Positions 3,895 through 7,108 of a stretch of DNA of 7,108 nucleotides are shown here, piece by piece (positions within the stretch are counted from its first letter, which is position 1; every line of letters starts with the position of its first letter). Below the pieces are notes generated by a model. The model searched no databases. It was given only the letters and a program-made list of their open reading frames with translations, and was not told where the DNA came from. A program made the position numbers and the translations under genes. This stretch comes from Candidatus Moranbacteria bacterium CG23_combo_of_CG06-09_8_20_14_all_35_22. GTDB lineage: Bacteria > Patescibacteriota > Minisyncoccia > Moranbacterales > UBA2206. The stretch is from contig PCRW01000061.1 in assembly GCA_002772115.1 (NCBI GenBank), positions 1 through 7,108 of the forward strand, written 5' to 3'.

Positions 3895-6554
3895 TGTCTA
3901 TTTTTTTCATATTTTCGCTGGAAAAATTTTCTTATTTCTTCAACCCATATTATAGAGGAGGCAATCAGAATAATTATTAGCCAATCAGAAAAATTTAGCG
4001 GAACAGTGCGTAATATTTTTTGCATAAAGGGAGTATAAATTGCTAAAAGATTGAGAGTGATTACAATCAGAGTTGCTCCAAAAAGAAATTTATTGGAAAA
4101 AAAGTTCATTTGGAAAATTGATTTTTTCTTGGATCGGCAATTCCAAGCATTAAACCATTGAAAGACGGATAAAGTCGCGAGTGAAATTGTCCAAGCTTTG
4201 GCTAAATTATCAACATAAAATCGGCTAAAAATAAGAAGTGTTCCAATAGCCATAGACAAAGCCATAAGAATAATTCTTTGAGACATCAATTTATCTATCA
4301 AATATCCATTGCTTGGTTGGGATTTTTGAGCTGTATCTTTTTCTCCAGACGGTTCCATTGCCAAGGAAATATCCAAAAATCCATCAGTAACTAAATTAAG
4401 CCATAAAATTTGAGCGGGGAGTATTGGTAGAGGAAAATTTATTAGCAAAGCGCCAATTATTGTGAGCAATTCCCCGGCGCTGGTGGAAAAAAGATAAAGA
4501 ATAACTTTTTTTATAGATCGAAAAATATTTCTTCCTTCTTCTACACCAGAAACAAGACTGGAAAAATTATCATCCAATAAAATTATATCGGAAGCTTCTT
4601 TAGCTACTTCTGTTCCAATTTTTCCCATCGCTACGCCGACATCCGCGGAAATCAAAGAAAGAGCGTCATTGACTCCGTCGCCTGTCATAGCAACAATATC
4701 CCCGCGTAATTTGTAAGCATTAATTATTTTTAATTTATGAGTGGGCGCTACTCTGGCAAAAATACTCACCGAACCTATTTTTTCCGCCAATTCATTTTCG
4801 CTATATTTTTCAATTTCTTGTCCAGTTAGAATGGCGTCTCCTTTTTGGTAGATGCCGGCTTCTTCGCCAATGGTTTTGGCGGTGAGGGGATAATCTCCTG
4901 TAATCATAACTAATTTTATCCCAGCTGATTTAACTTTTTCTACTGCTTCTTCAACATTTTCTCGCAGGCCATCCATAATGGCAAAAAATCCGCAAAAAAC
5001 AAGGCCCGAAATATTATCGGGAATATTTTTCATTTGCTTGTCGATATTTTTATAAGCAAAAGCTACTACGCGCAAGCCTTTTTTGGCCATTGAATTTTGG
5101 ATTTTTTCCAACTCGTAATATTTTTTTTCATCGAATATTTTTTCTTCTCCTTTTTCCCAAATTTTTTCCGATAAATTCAGGATTGATTCTGGATTGCCGA
5201 CGACGGAAAGAAAGGAGTTGCCTTCGGATGAATGGAGTGCCGAGTGATATTTCAATTTATAGTTGAAAGGCGCTTCATCTAATTTAGGCATTTCTTTTTC
5301 CAAATTTTCTTTTTGAAAACCAATTTTTTCTCCTAAAACCAAAATAGAAGCTTCAGTCGGGTCGCCGGAAATATTCCATTTTTTTTCTTTTTTAGAAAAA
5401 GATAAATAAACATTGCTATTAAGCGTGGCAATTTTTCCGGCCAACAAAAGCGCTTCGTGGTTGATTGGCTCAAGAATTTTTTTATCTAAAAATATTTCTC
5501 CCTTTGGCTCATAACCAAAACCATTTAGTTGGAAAATTTTTCCATCAATATATAACTCTTCTACCACCAGTTCGTTTTTAGTGAGCGTGCCAGTTTTGTC
5601 GACAGCGATAATTTTTGTTTGGCCAAGGGCTTCTACAGCTTGCATTTTTTTTACCAAAACATTTTTTTTACTCATCCGCCAAACGCCCGTAGCTAAGACC
5701 AAAGTGACTACAATTGGTAATCCTTCGGGAATGACGGAAACGGAAATAGCCACGATGGTGGTAAAAATTTCTTTCAAAGCAAAACCTTTTATTGTGCCAA
5801 GAATAAATATTATAATTCCAATAGTCAAAACAAGCAAAATAATTATATTGGATAGCCGGCCGATATCTTTCTTAAGCGGAAGATCATCAGTGGCCTTGGA
5901 TAATTTTCCGGAAATATTACCAATAACTGTTTTGGGTCCCGTAGCGATAATGATTGCTTGACCTGTTCCAGAAACGATAGTGGTTCCTTTGAAAATCAAA
6001 TTAACCGTTTCAGTTTTTTTGTGAACTGGATTAGATTCGCCTGTCAAAGAGGATTCGTCCGCTTTTAGGGAATTGGAAAAAATAATTCTGGCGTCAGCTG
6101 GAACTTTTTCGCCTTCTCGCAAGATAATTATATCTCCCAAAACCAATTCTTCGTCAGAAATTATGCGTTCTTTTCCTCCTCGAATAACAGTGGCTTTGGT
6201 CTGGACGAAATTTTTAAGGGCTAGTAGAATGTTTTGTGATTTGCCTTCTTCGAAAGTGCCAACAAGGGCATTGAAAAAAAGAACAAAAAGAATAATGCAC
6301 CCGTCAATTATTTCTCCTGTGAAAAAAACAATTATACTCGCGAGAAGCAGGATGTAGATGAGTGGGCTTTTGAATTGTTCAATAAAAATTTTAACCATTC
6401 CGTCCGGTTTTTGGTCGGGCAATTTGTTGGGGCCAAAAGCCAAAAGCCTTTTTCGGGCTTCTCTTTCGCTCAAGCCTTTTTCATTAGAAGAAAGTTCTTT
6501 GATAATTTCAAAAATGGAAAGGTTGGAATAGTTGGGGTTATTTTTTGTTTGCAT
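3891..6554 (-). CDS. Cation-translocating P-type ATPase, P2A (calcium-type)
   Basis: The protein has 887 residues from the ATG at 6554, a complete P2-type pump. In order: an N-terminal cation-ATPase domain (SNLSIFEIIKEL...GLSEREA), the actuator loop TGES (171-174), membrane helix 4 with IPEGLP (275-280), the phosphorylation motif DKTGT with Asp319, the nucleotide domain with GDPTEA (397-402), TGD (552-554), the hinge TGDGVND (624-630) and C-terminal helices with NLVTD (720-724). PEGL and NLVTD are the ligands of calcium site II in SERCA-type pumps, so Ca2+ (or Mn2+) export is the best guess. Variants: FSTSAGE replaces SERCA's SSNVGE in helix 5, VGNPE stands for KGAPE, and DGLR for DPPR. An in-frame start 30 codons upstream is rejected because it would read through the terminator of the preceding gene. 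The stop overlaps the M23 start. Confidence 0.9.
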   Translation of the reverse strand: MQTKNNPNYSNLSIFEIIKELSSNEKGLSEREARKRLLAFGPNKLPDQKPDGMVKIFIEQFKSPLIYILLLASIIVFFTGEIIDGCIILFVLFFNALVGTFEEGKSQNILLALKNFVQTKATVIRGGKERIISDEELVLGDIIILREGEKVPADARIIFSNSLKADESSLTGESNPVHKKTETVNLIFKGTTIVSGTGQAIIIATGPKTVIGNISGKLSKATDDLPLKKDIGRLSNIIILLVLTIGIIIFILGTIKGFALKEIFTTIVAISVSVIPEGLPIVVTLVLATGVWRMSKKNVLVKKMQAVEALGQTKIIAVDKTGTLTKNELVVEELYIDGKIFQLNGFGYEPKGEIFLDKKILEPINHEALLLAGKIATLNSNVYLSFSKKEKKWNISGDPTEASILVLGEKIGFQKENLEKEMPKLDEAPFNYKLKYHSALHSSEGNSFLSVVGNPESILNLSEKIWEKGEEKIFDEKKYYELEKIQNSMAKKGLRVVAFAYKNIDKQMKNIPDNISGLVFCGFFAIMDGLRENVEEAVEKVKSAGIKLVMITGDYPLTAKTIGEEAGIYQKGDAILTGQEIEKYSENELAEKIGSVSIFARVAPTHKLKIINAYKLRGDIVAMTGDGVNDALSLISADVGVAMGKIGTEVAKEASDIILLDDNFSSLVSGVEEGRNIFRSIKKVILYLFSTSAGELLTIIGALLINFPLPILPAQILWLNLVTDGFLDISLAMEPSGEKDTAQKSQPSNGYLIDKLMSQRIILMALSMAIGTLLIFSRFYVDNLAKAWTISLATLSVFQWFNAWNCRSKKKSIFQMNFFSNKFLFGATLIVITLNLLAIYTPFMQKILRTVPLNFSDWLIIILIASSIIWVEEIRKFFQRKYEKNRQ

Positions 6555-6561
6555 AAGTTTA

Positions 6562-6570
6562 ATTATAGCA
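6562..6570 (-). promoter_or_regulatory. Extended -10 promoter of the ATPase-M23 operon
   Basis: On the minus strand the sequence TGCTATAAT is a perfect TG-N-TATAAT extended -10 (TATAAT at 6567-6562). No -35 match is present; the matching position falls inside the terminator hairpin of the preceding gene. Only seven bases separate TATAAT from the ATG at 6554, so transcription should begin at or within a base of the start codon, giving a leaderless or nearly leaderless message. Confidence 0.7.
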
Positions 6571-6575
6571 CAAAT

Positions 6576-6602
6576 AAAAACCGCCCCGATAAATCGGGAC
6601 GG
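6576..6602 (-). terminator. Intrinsic terminator of the cold-shock gene
   Basis: On the minus strand CCGTCCCGAT (6602-6593) pairs with ATCGGGGCGG (6590-6581) around TT, including one G-U pair, followed by TTTTT (6580-6576). It lies 25 bp after the cold-shock stop codon. The plus strand also has a T-run after the hairpin (6603-6609), but there the wobble position becomes a C-A mismatch, so the minus-strand reading is favoured. Confidence 0.85.
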
Positions 6603-6627
6603 TTTTTTTCTAATATACTGAAAGTAT

Positions 6628-6828
6628 TTAGATTTTTGATACATTGACAGCGCATGGTCCTTTTGGGCTTTCGCTTACTTCGAACTCAACTTTGTCTCCC
6701 TCTCGCAGATCCTCAAAGCTCACACCTTGAAGTTCTTTTGAATGAAAGAAAAGATCCTTATCACTTCCTTCAACGGAAATGAATCCGAATCCACGGTCAG
6801 TCAATTTCTTGATTGTTCCTTGTTTCAT
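6628..6828 (-). CDS. Cold-shock domain protein (CspA family)
   Basis: This single OB-fold protein of 66 residues begins MKQGTIKKLTDRGFGFI. It contains RNP1 (RGFGFIS, residues 12-18) and RNP2 (DLFFHSKEL, about 25-33), followed by the acidic loop 'LREGDKVEFEV' and the closing strand 'GPCAVNVSKI'. Length and motifs match bacterial CspA-type single-strand nucleic-acid binding proteins, which act as RNA chaperones in the cytosol. The classical DVFVHFSAI is here DLFFHSKEL, a common variant. The ATG at 6828 is preferred over an in-frame GTG at 6894: the 22 extra residues match nothing in the family, and the family begins at this Met. It stands alone, with its own strong promoter, a leader of about 85 nt and a terminator. 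Confidence 0.93.
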   Translation of the reverse strand: MKQGTIKKLTDRGFGFISVEGSDKDLFFHSKELQGVSFEDLREGDKVEFEVSESPKGPCAVNVSKI

Positions 6829-6915
6829 TTTTGATAAATAATGATTTAAATCGTACCATTGAAGCTTGCAAAAAAGTTCGACTAATCTTCTCACTGCAGG
6901 CTTATTGGGACTTGT
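6829..6915 (-). other. 5' leader of the cold-shock gene
   Basis: About 85 nt separate the predicted transcription start (6915-6913) from the ATG. The leader has no Shine-Dalgarno sequence near the start codon; it ends TTTATCAAAA. It contains a 10-bp palindrome GATTTAAATC and a GAAG...CTTC pair that could form a stem. Long structured leaders that change fold with temperature are known for cspA-type genes; whether this one does so is not shown by the sequence. Confidence 0.4.
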
Positions 6916-6920
6916 AAACC

Positions 6921-6949
6921 AGTATACGCCTATTTTTTGACTTTGTCAA
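6921..6949 (-). promoter_or_regulatory. Strong sigma-70-type promoter of the cold-shock gene
   Basis: On the minus strand TTGACA (6949-6944, perfect) is followed after 17 bp by TATACT (6926-6921, five of six). Transcription should start near 6915-6913. The -35 box is half of a short dyad, TTGAC-AAA-GTCAA (6949-6937), which may be chance. This is the best promoter in the window, as expected for an abundant protein. Confidence 0.8.
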
Positions 6950-7084
6950 TGGCTTGTGGTATGCCCACAAATAGACATTTTTTGATTTATTATAGGAAAA
7001 GAGGTAAAATAAAATTACATAATGAAACCACTGAAGAATAGCCTCGATTTTTTTCCTTAAAAATGTTAAAATAGTAGTAGATAA

Positions 7085-7101
7085 TTGTTTTACTAAAACA
7101 A
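7085..7101. promoter_or_regulatory. Palindrome before a possible plus-strand start codon at the window end
   Basis: TTGTTTTA-C-TAAAACAA is a perfect dyad with 8-nt arms, lying 4 bp before an ATG at 7106-7108, the last bases of the window. A weak -10-like TAAAAT lies at 7067-7072. If a divergent plus-strand gene starts here, the dyad would sit in its leader as an operator. No coding sequence is visible to confirm this. The rest of 6950-7084 holds no gene that I can support, only a 12-codon ATG frame at 7022. Confidence 0.25.
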
Positions 7102-7108
7102 AAATATG

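Noticed and set aside
6555..6644. N-terminal extension of the P-type ATPase by 30 codons
   Set aside because: It would translate the terminator hairpin (6581-6602) and the -10 box, and its residues do not match the family; the domain begins after the ATG at 6554.
5581..6647. Plus-strand open frames opposite the ATPase
   Set aside because: They are antisense shadows without domain features or start signals; the minus-strand frame has all P-type ATPase motifs.
6829..6894. GTG-started 22-residue extension of the cold-shock protein
   Set aside because: Cold-shock proteins begin at the MKxGTIK position; the extension lies in the predicted leader and has no ribosome binding site.
7022..7060. Short ATG frame of 12 codons with an upstream GAGG
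   Set aside because: Too short, the spacing from GAGG to ATG is too long, and the product has no recognisable features.

Overview
This AT-rich window carries eight recognisable genes, all on the minus strand, packed with overlaps or gaps of tens of bases. Most start codons have no Shine-Dalgarno sequence. A GC-rich palindromic module lies in-frame inside one gene, and the intrinsic terminator is of the CCGTCCCGAT...ATCGGGGCGG type. Together with the gene content, this suggests a Patescibacteria/CPR genome (Parcubacteria-like) using the standard code. That placement is an inference from style, not from a phylogenetic marker.

Layout, in the direction of transcription (right to left). (1) 7108-6950 is a short region that may hold the start of a plus-strand gene leaving the window; a 17-bp palindrome sits just before a terminal ATG. 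(2) A cold-shock-domain gene (6828-6628) has a near-consensus promoter, a leader of about 85 nt and an intrinsic terminator. (3) A calcium-type P2A ATPase (6554-3891) has an extended -10 promoter placed so close to its ATG that the mRNA should be nearly leaderless. Its stop codon overlaps, as ATGA, the start of (4) a membrane-anchored M23 metallopeptidase of the YebA/Csd3 type (3894-2575), which holds the palindromic insertion. (5) A metalloid or thiol-redox operon (2512-210) begins only about 6 bp after the peptidase stop codon. It encodes an ArsR-type repressor, a small thioredoxin, a DUF318/ArsP-type permease, a second small thioredoxin and an ArsF-like thioredoxin-fold protein. (6) At the left edge is the first 37 codons of an IS5-type transposase.

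The operon is the most interesting unit. ArsR probably binds a 32-bp palindrome covering the -10 box. Induction would release two Cys-tailed mini-thioredoxins, a permease with a CSCSS motif and an ArsF-like protein. This gene set resembles the ArsE/ArsF/ArsG organoarsenical (nitrophenylarsenical) detoxification set, but with the thioredoxin duplicated around the permease. The true substrate (arsenical, another soft metal or a thiol compound) cannot be decided from sequence alone. The neighbouring insertion sequence fits a mobile or acquired cassette.
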